Translations under genes and position numbers: made by a program
NCBI GenBank assembly: GCA_045576355.1
Contig: JAZNGG010000008.1
Span: forward strand, 1 to 64,000
Length of the DNA: 64,000 nucleotides
Reading direction: 5' to 3'
Origin: Liminaster sp045576355
GTDB lineage: Bacteria > Bacteroidota > Bacteroidia > Bacteroidales > UBA3663
Notes under the pieces: generated by a model
Told to the model about the DNA's origin: nothing
Database searches by the model: none
Seen by the model: the letters and a program-made list of their open reading frames with translations, nothing else
In this document: one piece after another, positions 54,545 through 61,820 of the stretch
Position numbering within the stretch: position 1 is the first letter of the stretch
Layout: every line of letters begins with the position of its first letter

Positions 54545-55381
54545 TTATTTCATCCACGAGGGAAGGTTTTCATCATCTCTAGATATCAGTCGAGATTTAT
54601 ATGCCCATGATGATTCTATTAATTCTTCCATGGTTTTACTTCTAGCATTGAATGAGAATGAACAGTAAATCGTTTTTCTGTCAAAAGATACTATAATTAC
54701 ATCTTTATAATCACTGTCTATATTTGGATAATACAATAGCCTTTTTTTTGTGTGATCGATTTTTGCAAGCGAATATGACCCTTCTTTCACAATCTTATAA
54801 GAGATATTGGTGCCTTCGTAGATCATCTTTTCATACTTTTTACAATATAATTCTTTTCCGTTATTTTTGAAATAAATTTTTATCTTGTCTATTGATCCTT
54901 GATAATCCCCAATTGAATTATCAGCATGTATCATCCAATAAGGAAGATCATTTTCTTTTAATACATATTTAGATGCTTTATCCCAATTAACCTCAATTCG
55001 ATTGCCATCGGGTTTAATTCCTGAGTTTCCGAATAATATAGTCTTTCTATCCTTAGATATTTTAACGATAAAAATTATTGGATGAATTTGTTTCTCAAAT
55101 ACGATTTGGTCATCTTCTATTTTTACAAACGAATAAAAACCAGACTGCATTTCATCTAACTTAAATCCTTCTTGAGATGCACGATCATAAAAATTACACC
55201 ATAAAGATTCCCCAAGAAAACGCACCTCGATTCCTCCTGCGTGACCATAGGGTTCTTCCCCTCCCACAGGATAAACTTTACCACTAAGAGAAGAAGTTTT
55301 TATATACTTCAATACCTCATCTTGCCCAAAACAATGTAGTGAGATGAAGCATAGGGTAAAAATGGCGAATAGTCGTTTCAT
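54545..55381 (-). CDS. Secreted two-repeat protein, cluster paralog 1
   Basis: 278 residues. Signal peptide MKRLFAIFTLCFISLHCFGQ is almost identical to those of its neighbours. The mature part has two similar halves, each with a strand like IEVRFLGESLWCNFYD or IKIYFKNNGKELYCKKYE, a later S-K/F-D-R-K-T-I strand, and an end like LPYWM (middle) and DDENLPSWMK (terminus). I know no family. It is a tandem paralog of the gene at 55417-56253. Confidence 0.75.
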   Translation of the reverse strand: MKRLFAIFTLCFISLHCFGQDEVLKYIKTSSLSGKVYPVGGEEPYGHAGGIEVRFLGESLWCNFYDRASQEGFKLDEMQSGFYSFVKIEDDQIVFEKQIHPIIFIVKISKDRKTILFGNSGIKPDGNRIEVNWDKASKYVLKENDLPYWMIHADNSIGDYQGSIDKIKIYFKNNGKELYCKKYEKMIYEGTNISYKIVKEGSYSLAKIDHTKKRLLYYPNIDSDYKDVIIVSFDRKTIYCSFSFNARSKTMEELIESSWAYKSRLISRDDENLPSWMK

Positions 55382-55416
55382 ACTGAATTACTTATTAAAT
55401 TTAGGAATAGATTTGT

Positions 55417-56253
55417 TTATTTCATCCACGAGGGAAGGTTTTCATCATCTTCTCTATGTGAAAAGCATTTATATGTTTGATTTTGCTCAAAACGGTCTAA
55501 ACTACCATATTTGTCAAAATATGCCCATCCCTCATATAGCGTTTTTCTATCTGTTGATAGAGCAATGGCATGATTCATCCGGTGGCTGCTTTTTGATCCA
55601 ACGTATAAAATCATATTATCTTTTACGATGATTTTTTCGAATGATAAGGTTCTTTCATTGACAACCTTATCGCCTTCCGAAAAGTATCCTTCATTATAAG
55701 ATATACAATGTATAGTTTTTCCTTTATCCTTAAATTGAACTTTAAGTTTTGATTTATTCATTAATGTCTCTTCGTATTCGAAAATCCCATTGGGAGCATA
55801 TTTCATCCAGGTCGGTACATCTTCATCCAGTAATTCATATTTCTTAGGTTTTCCGATGACTTCAATACCACCATTTTTTGAAACAAATGCAAAATCTACA
55901 TACATTTTTTTTCTATCCAAAGGCAGTCTAATTATCGCATAATTGGATTTCTGTTGCTTGTCATGGATATCATCAGCATGATAAATGGCTTGATTTGATT
56001 CATTGTCAATTTTTACCAATGAGTAATACCGATAATGCTCTAATTCATATTTACCATTATTGTCTTGATAAAAACTACAATACAGCGTCTTCCCTTTGTC
56101 TTTAAAATGGACTTCAACGCCACTGAACCCATATGGCTCAGGACTATGAATATCAAACGAATGGTCAATGTTTATATACTTCAAAACTTCATCTTGTCCG
56201 AAACAATTTAGCGAGATAAAGCAAAGTGTTAAAATAAAGAATAGACGTTTCAT
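55417..56253 (-). CDS. Secreted two-repeat protein, cluster paralog 2
   Basis: 278 residues, the same length and layout as the gene at 54545-55381: signal MKRLFFILTLCFISLNCFGQ, first half with VEVHFKDKGKTLYCSFYQDN and end VPTWMKYAPNG, second half with LKVQFKDKGKTIHCISYNEG and end DDENLPSWMK. The two halves resemble each other, so the ancestor was itself an internal duplication. Function unknown; export to periplasm or surface is clear. Confidence 0.75.
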   Translation of the reverse strand: MKRLFFILTLCFISLNCFGQDEVLKYINIDHSFDIHSPEPYGFSGVEVHFKDKGKTLYCSFYQDNNGKYELEHYRYYSLVKIDNESNQAIYHADDIHDKQQKSNYAIIRLPLDRKKMYVDFAFVSKNGGIEVIGKPKKYELLDEDVPTWMKYAPNGIFEYEETLMNKSKLKVQFKDKGKTIHCISYNEGYFSEGDKVVNERTLSFEKIIVKDNMILYVGSKSSHRMNHAIALSTDRKTLYEGWAYFDKYGSLDRFEQNQTYKCFSHREDDENLPSWMK

Positions 56254-56348
56254 GTTGATTAAAATATTTGATTTGTATTACTGATTAAACTTAATAATAA
56301 CTGACAGAGACTACTTATAAAGATGTTCTCATTGTGTTTCTGTTTTTT

Positions 56349-57812
56349 TTATTGAAGTGGGATACATTTGTTTCGTATATAACTCTCTTTGAATGCATCC
56401 TTGGGACTTTTTCTGATCATCAATACCCTTTCTTCTCCATTTTTAGATTGGATGTAATATCTGTATTTTGGAGTCATAGGATAACACAATTTATTATTTT
56501 CTCCTGGAGCATTTGATAAATATGTATAGGGGCGATTATTTGTTCTTTGTATGTAACACGGTACTAATGGACAAAAGTATCCCACCCAACCGAGTTTCCT
56601 GAATGCTTTTTGAGAACTGTTTGCTTTAAAAAAATGACGTTCTCCGATGACACCACTTAAACAAGTGAATTCTCCTTTAGTAGCTCGTAAAATTTTATCT
56701 CCACCTCTTAATCCTAATTCATAAGCGGCACTCCCTTTTAATACATCTACAATTTCTCCAGTACGGATCGATTCGTGGTCTTTGAATACGATGCCTGTTG
56801 TTGAGATGTTGTATGAGAATGTTCCATTTGTAAATGGGTAGTTGCTGCACCAATGGTAGATATCGGTCTTGACAATATCCATCATGTCTATTGTGTTTTT
56901 AGCAAACTGTTTATAATCTAATTGCCATACCACCGGGAGAGATTCCGGATTGCTTCTCCATTTTTCGCCATCCATAATTGTGAAAGTTAGATGAAATGAG
57001 GCATTGATGTCTGTGTGGGTATATCCTCCGGTGGTGTAGGTCTGATAATGCTGTTGAGTTTCAACATAATTTTTACCGGTGATATAGTTCTTCTTCAATT
57101 GTGAGGTCGAACCGGTATTGATGGTATGAGTGGTTTTAGGGATATAGGTAGAGTTGGATGTTTGATCCAATTTCTTTTTGATTAAAAAGATCAAGTCTGG
57201 ATTGTCTGTATCTCGTTTTAACCCGAGGTCTATATAGACATTGGATAATTCCACCATAATACTCTTGTCTGTCAGAGGGTCATCTCCTTCTATTTTGTAG
57301 TCAAATGTGTTATATTTGAAAAAATCTATATCCGTATCTGCAACAATATTGATGGTATTTGGACGTTGTATCGGTTCTAGAACTGAAATCCCTCCATAGA
57401 GATAATAGTCTTTTTTAGGGCTTAAAACACACGTCTTTGTTGTTGTCGTTCCGTTTTCCTTATGTTTATAGGTTAATGAGAGTTGTGATGCCTTATCTGC
57501 AATCTGATAAAATCTTCTTGTAGTCATGTTCTCTGTGGAAACTCCATTAACTTCGGTTATGACATCAAGGCATATAGGGAGTTCTCCTTCTTCTACCTCA
57601 GAGAGTAATCCATCCCAATTATTGGCAACGGTCAAAAAGTCTTTACCCCATTGTCTGTATTTACAAACTTCTATAAAATGCGTGTCATCATAATTCAGCC
57701 GATCGGGGTCTTGTTGGCCAAATAGAGCATTTGTAGTAAAGAGTAACATTAGCAATGTTACGTTTCGGACAGCCGTTGATACTTTCGCTTGGAGAGAACA
57801 GATGTTTTTCAT
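56349..57812 (-). CDS. Secreted PDZ-domain protein, 487 residues
   Basis: A signal-like N-terminus (VTLLMLLFTTNALFGQ) is followed by a first PDZ-like region (PICLDVITEVNGVSTENMTT) and a clear PDZ domain at about 365-410 (GEIVDVLKGSAAYELGLRGG then DKILRA). Between them is a DUF4136-like segment (NPDLIFLIKKKLDQTSNSTY). No protease motif is visible, so it is probably a binding or scaffold protein. It lies upstream of the paralog cluster and may be the first gene of that run. The possible structured RNA at 57851-58131 is just upstream. Confidence 0.75.
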   Translation of the reverse strand: MKNICSLQAKVSTAVRNVTLLMLLFTTNALFGQQDPDRLNYDDTHFIEVCKYRQWGKDFLTVANNWDGLLSEVEEGELPICLDVITEVNGVSTENMTTRRFYQIADKASQLSLTYKHKENGTTTTKTCVLSPKKDYYLYGGISVLEPIQRPNTINIVADTDIDFFKYNTFDYKIEGDDPLTDKSIMVELSNVYIDLGLKRDTDNPDLIFLIKKKLDQTSNSTYIPKTTHTINTGSTSQLKKNYITGKNYVETQQHYQTYTTGGYTHTDINASFHLTFTIMDGEKWRSNPESLPVVWQLDYKQFAKNTIDMMDIVKTDIYHWCSNYPFTNGTFSYNISTTGIVFKDHESIRTGEIVDVLKGSAAYELGLRGGDKILRATKGEFTCLSGVIGERHFFKANSSQKAFRKLGWVGYFCPLVPCYIQRTNNRPYTYLSNAPGENNKLCYPMTPKYRYYIQSKNGEERVLMIRKSPKDAFKESYIRNKCIPLQ

Positions 57813-57850
57813 AATAAAACATGCGCCTATAGTTCCCCCGGATTTGGCAG

Positions 57851-58131
57851 TATATGTTTAAATATAAAAGGCGTAGGGTACTGTGATTTTGCTTATCTCC
57901 GGTACTCAGGCCTTCGCATTGCCCCTCCTCCTGTGATAAGCAATGCAAGTTAGCCCACGCCTATGTATAGATACCAATCTCACCAAAGAGTCGGAATATA
58001 TACATTACGAGGACGCTTTGAATTGCTTTGCTTTGGAGGATTCAAATTTGCGAAGTTTGAGTACCAAAGTAAACGCTGTCAAACGTCTTCTTTCCTATGA
58101 TCGCCGCTAACCCTCCACTGTGGGCTAACTT
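57851..58131 (-). ncRNA. Candidate structured RNA or leader
   Basis: On the minus strand several complementary arms line up: GTTAGCCCAC (58131-58122) with GTGGGCTAAC (57959-57950), AGGCGTGGG with CCCTACGCCT closing 96 bases (about 57868-57963), and TTGCTTATC with GATAAGCAA inside. The 96-base fold ends in CCTTTTATATTT, like a terminator, about 40 bases before the PDZ gene. The competing pairings are of the kind seen in riboswitches or attenuators. I do not recognise a known class. Confidence 0.4.
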
Positions 58132-58156
58132 TGATGCTGCAAATATATGTTGTTTT

Positions 58157-58286
58157 GTAATAAATCCAAAGTAAATTAACCAATAATTTGTAACAGATCC
58201 AAAGTAAAATGTGTGTAAACTTGTAACAGATCCAAAGTAAATTAGCCAATAATTTGTAACAGATCCAAAGTAAATGCTTATAAATA
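58157..58286. repeat. Tandem 33-bp repeat, nearly four copies
   Basis: Units start at 58157, 58190, 58223 and 58256; each opens with GTAAYARATCCAAAGTAAA. Units 1 and 3 also share the second half (CCAATAATTT); unit 2 differs there. The unit length is exactly 33 bases but neither strand gives an open repeat protein. Confidence 0.75.
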
Positions 58287-58525
58287 TCCCCCTGACAGAT
58301 ATGGTTTCTGCAGGGGGAAAGGGGTTTAGGAGTTTAGGAGTTTAGGGGTTTAGGGGTTTAGGAGTTTAAGGGTTTAGGGGCAGCGTACAGATAACAGAGG
58401 AAAGAGGAGCCATTGCCATCGCCATCAGCCATCGCAAGGCGCAGCCCCTAAGCCATTGCCATCGCCATAAGCCATCGCCATTGCCAACGCCATCGCAGGG
58501 CGCAGCCCTTTAAACCCCTCTCCTC

Positions 58526-59836
58526 CTATGAGTTAAACCACGTATCGTCTTCCATTGTGTTCTCATCTTTGTAGCCGTAGATGCGTTGTTTGCCGAGGTC
58601 GTCTTGTATAGCAAAGAGACGATTATATTTGGCGCTGCGTTCAGATCGGGTGACGGATCCGGCTTTGATCTGTCCTGCATGGGTCGCGACAGCGATGTCA
58701 GCGATTGTGCTGTCGATGGTTTCCCCCGAGCGGTGAGAGAGGATGACGTGATAGCCGTGTTCCTGAGCGATGTGTATGGTGTGCAGTGTCTCAGAGAGGG
58801 TTCCGACCTGATTGGGTTTGATGAGGATGGCGTTGGCACATCGTTCGCGGATTCCTTTTTTGAGTCTCTCTGCCTGGGTGACAAACAGGTCGTCACCGAC
58901 CAGCTGGACGCGTTGCCCGAGGGTTTCGGTCAATAGTTTCCAGCCTTTCCAGTCATCTTCTGCCATGCCATCTTCGATGCTGTCTATGGGGTATGTCTCC
59001 ACGAGTTGTTTGAGATATGCCACTTGTTCGGTGGCGGAAAATTTCTTTCCGTTGCTCCCCTCAAAACGGGTGTAGTCATACACTCCGCGCCGATAAAACT
59101 CTGTGGCGGCGCAGTCCAAAGCCAATGTGATCTCTTTGCCCGGTTTGAAACCGGCATTTTTGATCGCTTCGGTGAGACAGGAGAGCGCATCTTCCACCCC
59201 ATGGAGCATCGGGGCAAATCCGCCTTCATTACCGACGGCAGTACTCAGATTACGTCGTTGGAGGATCTTTTTGAGTTGCATAAACACGGCATTGGCATAG
59301 CGTAATGCCTCCTTGATACAGTTGGCTCCGATCGGTCTGATCATAAACTCCTGAAATGCGATTGGAGCATCGCTGTGTCTCCCTCCATTGATGAGGTTGA
59401 GCATGGGGATTGGTATCCGGAAGGCATTGATCCCTCCCAGATATCGATAGAGAGGGAGTCCAGATGCCCGGGCAGCCGCGTGAGCCACAGCCAGGGATGT
59501 CGCCAGGATTGCGTTGGCGCCCAGTTGGCTTTTATTGTTTGTCCCATCGAGTTCGATCATCCGATCGTCGATCTCCTTTTGCCGACAGACGTTATATCCT
59601 TTCAGCTCCGGACCGATGATGTGTCGGATGTGTCTGACGGCTTTTAAGACCCCTTTCCCCTCGTAGCGATGTTTGTCTTTGTCGCGGAGTTCGAGGGCTT
59701 CATGGCTCCCTGTCGATGCTCCGGAGGGGGCGGAAGCACATCCCTCTATCCCGTTGTCCAGAGTTACGCAGCACTCCACCGTGGGAAAGCCGCGAGAGTC
59801 TAGTATCTCTCTTGCATTGATGTTTTCGATTTTCAT
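58526..59836 (-). CDS. eno: Enolase
   Basis: 436 residues. Converts 2-phosphoglycerate to phosphoenolpyruvate in glycolysis, in the cytoplasm, with magnesium. Key parts are AREILDSRGFPTVE at the start, SGASTGSHEALELRD, INGGRHSDAPIAFQEFMI, the acid/base Glu in NEGGFAP, metal ligands in LALDCAAT, SIEDGMAEDDW and VGDDLFVT, the base Lys in LIKPNQVGT and SHRSGET. The usual GSLSRTDRMAKYN segment is changed to GSVTRSERSAKYN, so it is a little divergent. The start follows the hcp stop by nine bases, an unusual partner. Confidence 0.95.
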   Translation of the reverse strand: MKIENINAREILDSRGFPTVECCVTLDNGIEGCASAPSGASTGSHEALELRDKDKHRYEGKGVLKAVRHIRHIIGPELKGYNVCRQKEIDDRMIELDGTNNKSQLGANAILATSLAVAHAAARASGLPLYRYLGGINAFRIPIPMLNLINGGRHSDAPIAFQEFMIRPIGANCIKEALRYANAVFMQLKKILQRRNLSTAVGNEGGFAPMLHGVEDALSCLTEAIKNAGFKPGKEITLALDCAATEFYRRGVYDYTRFEGSNGKKFSATEQVAYLKQLVETYPIDSIEDGMAEDDWKGWKLLTETLGQRVQLVGDDLFVTQAERLKKGIRERCANAILIKPNQVGTLSETLHTIHIAQEHGYHVILSHRSGETIDSTIADIAVATHAGQIKAGSVTRSERSAKYNRLFAIQDDLGKQRIYGYKDENTMEDDTWFNS

Positions 59837-59845
59837 AGATATCTC

Positions 59846-61495
59846 TTATATATGGTTTCTGTCACGGGCATCATTATCGGCGGTAGTGATGCCGTGTATG
59901 TTCATTTTCTCATGCAGTATCAGGCGCATCTCCGGGGTGATAAATGCCGGAAAGGTCGGGCCTAGCCGGAGGTGTATCCCCAGATAGAACAATGTCAGCA
60001 GGATGATGATGGACTTCTGCTCATACCATGCCAGATGGAAGACGATCGGGACTTCGTGTAGGTGTCTGATCTTTAGGTTGTCGCGCAGCATGTTGGCAAA
60101 GAGTATGATGGAGTAAATATCGTTACACTGTCCGATGTCCATCACTCGGGGGAAAGAGCCGATCGTGTCGAGGTTTTCTCTCAGAAATCTGTATTTGGTG
60201 CACCCTGCGGTCAGGATCATCGTCTCTTTGGGGAGTTTTTGGGCGAGATTGGAGTAATACTGTCGATAGGACATCCTGCCGTCGCATCCGGCAATGACGA
60301 CAAACTGTTTTACTTTCCCCTCCTCATAGAGTCGGATCAGAGTCTCCAGTTTCTGAGCGAGATAGTGGTGAGCATATCCGCCGGTCAGAGTTGCGGAAGA
60401 GAGTTCTTCGGGTGCTTCACATCGGCGAGCCACATCTATGATGCGTGAGAAGTCCTTTTTGCCGGTGAGATCGCCAAATATGTGCCTGGATCCGGGATAT
60501 GCCACAGCTCCGGTTGTGAAGAGTCTCCGCTGGTATTCCTCGTTGCGATAGAGAGGGACGAGGCAGTTGGAGGTGATCAATACAGGACCCTTAAAGGCTT
60601 CAAATTCCCGATGTTGTTCCCACCAGCTGCCGCCATAGTGCCCTGCCAAAGCGTGAAATTTGCGCAGCTCGGGATAATAATGTGCCGGCAACATCTCTCC
60701 GTGCGTATATACATCGATGCCGCTTTGTTCGCACTGTTCGAGCAGTTGTTTCAGATCGCTCATGTCGTGTCCGCTTACCAGGATGCCGGGTCGGCGTCGT
60801 GGGCGGGTCGTGACTTCTCGAGGAGCAGGGCTACCCAGGAGAGTGACGTGTGCGTTGTCCAGCAGAGCGAGGGTGCGTAGCCCATATTCTCCCACCTTGA
60901 CCAGCAGAGGTTGCCATTCGGAGCCGATCCTGTATTCGAGGGTGATGCGGGCCAATGTGTGCTGGATAAACTGATGTATCGCCGGGTCGTTGTGTCCCAG
61001 ATTCATGGCGTGGTGCAGATAGGATGCCATCCCTTTCAGCCCATACAATATAAATTCCTTATATCCCTGTGTCTCTGAGTCCTGCTCTTTGGACAAACTG
61101 ACTTTACGAGCCTTCTCGGCAAAGTCTAACGGGAGGCCAAACCACTGCACTTCGTCGATCTCCGGAAGCGAGATCTCTTCCAGCAGAGCCATTTGCATCA
61201 TCTCATAACGCAGTTCCATGCAGGCAATGATGCGTCGTTCGATGTCCAGGTCATCAAAATTGACATTGGTCATGGTGGCAAAGAGAGATTCGACAATCAG
61301 TCCTCCGGTGCGGGCATCGACCTTTTTGTTGTGTTGCCTGAGTGTATCGGCTACCACTGCCAGCCCCCTGACCATGTATGTCAGTAGGTCCTGCCGTGCC
61401 GATAGGTGTTCTCTTTTGCCACAGGTCCCCATGCGGGTACATCCGTAGCCATGTTGTGTCTCTTCGCATTGGTAGCAAAACATTGGGTAGCTCAT
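59846..61495 (-). CDS. hcp: Hydroxylamine reductase / hybrid-cluster protein
   Basis: 549 residues from ATG 61495 (MSYPMFCYQCEETQ); frame continues upstream but family proteins start here. The N-terminal cluster cysteines are C7, C10, C19 and C25 (CYQC, GCTRMGTCGK). Hybrid-cluster ligands are visible in VSGHDMSDL, THGEMLPAHYYPEL, ITSNCLVPLY, IAGCDGRMSY, TAGCTKYRF and AWYEQKS. The protein reduces hydroxylamine or nitric oxide and is tied to nitrosative stress and anaerobic life. Joined to eno nine bases downstream. Confidence 0.95.
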   Translation of the reverse strand: MSYPMFCYQCEETQHGYGCTRMGTCGKREHLSARQDLLTYMVRGLAVVADTLRQHNKKVDARTGGLIVESLFATMTNVNFDDLDIERRIIACMELRYEMMQMALLEEISLPEIDEVQWFGLPLDFAEKARKVSLSKEQDSETQGYKEFILYGLKGMASYLHHAMNLGHNDPAIHQFIQHTLARITLEYRIGSEWQPLLVKVGEYGLRTLALLDNAHVTLLGSPAPREVTTRPRRRPGILVSGHDMSDLKQLLEQCEQSGIDVYTHGEMLPAHYYPELRKFHALAGHYGGSWWEQHREFEAFKGPVLITSNCLVPLYRNEEYQRRLFTTGAVAYPGSRHIFGDLTGKKDFSRIIDVARRCEAPEELSSATLTGGYAHHYLAQKLETLIRLYEEGKVKQFVVIAGCDGRMSYRQYYSNLAQKLPKETMILTAGCTKYRFLRENLDTIGSFPRVMDIGQCNDIYSIILFANMLRDNLKIRHLHEVPIVFHLAWYEQKSIIILLTLFYLGIHLRLGPTFPAFITPEMRLILHEKMNIHGITTADNDARDRNHI

Positions 61496-61755
61496 CTTCT
61501 TATGTTGCGATATATTGTGTGTAGCCTTATGGTGCATCTCGTCGGAGACGGGTTTACATTAAAACAACCATTGCCTTTCTGTTTTGGTTTGCTTTTGAGC
61601 CGGATTGAAAAATATTTCGCCTAAACCCCAATCGGTCATAAGACCGTTAGATTACTAAATTCTAATGATCGACTTCGCTTAAATCTCGTTTTCCGGCAAA
61701 ACTTATTTATTGAAGCCTCCTAAAAAGAGCAGAAATCGGGAAAATATGGCCGGAA
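61496..61755. other. Divergent intergenic stretch with a diverged palindrome
   Basis: Between hcp and the rightward HhH gene. AATCGGTCATAAGA (near 61631) and TCTAATGATCGA (near 61660) match the arms of the palindromes at 29360 and 29626 but pair imperfectly. No gene is evident. Confidence 0.4.
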
Positions 61756-61789
61756 TTTGTCCGACGCATAAGAATTCCTATTATATTTG
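61756..61789 (+). promoter_or_regulatory. Promoter of the HhH outer-membrane gene
   Basis: TTTG (61756-61759), a 22-base spacer, TATATTTG (61782-61789). The spacer is two bases longer than in the other promoters here. The leader is about 25 bases. Confidence 0.45.
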
Positions 61790-61820
61790 CTTTCCGGACT
61801 TTTAACCCTCCTTGTTTCTT

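Larger units (their letters stand above)
57813..58525. other. Gene-free stretch with structured RNA candidate, 33-bp repeats and low-complexity DNA
   Basis: Contains the folded segment at 57851-58131, the 33-base repeats at 58157-58286, a GGGGTTTAGG-type run (58320-58380), and several copies of GCCATCGC and GGCGCAGCCC (58412-58510). No gene is evident. Confidence 0.5.

Noticed and set aside
57700..57948. Minus-strand frame overlapping the start of the PDZ gene and the structured RNA
   Set aside because: Different frame from the PDZ gene, no signal peptide or domain, and it crosses the strong stem of the RNA candidate.
58320..58380. Telomere-like GGGTTTA run
   Set aside because: Irregular low-complexity text in the middle of a chromosome segment; similar phrases occur in other gene-free stretches, so nothing suggests a replicon end.
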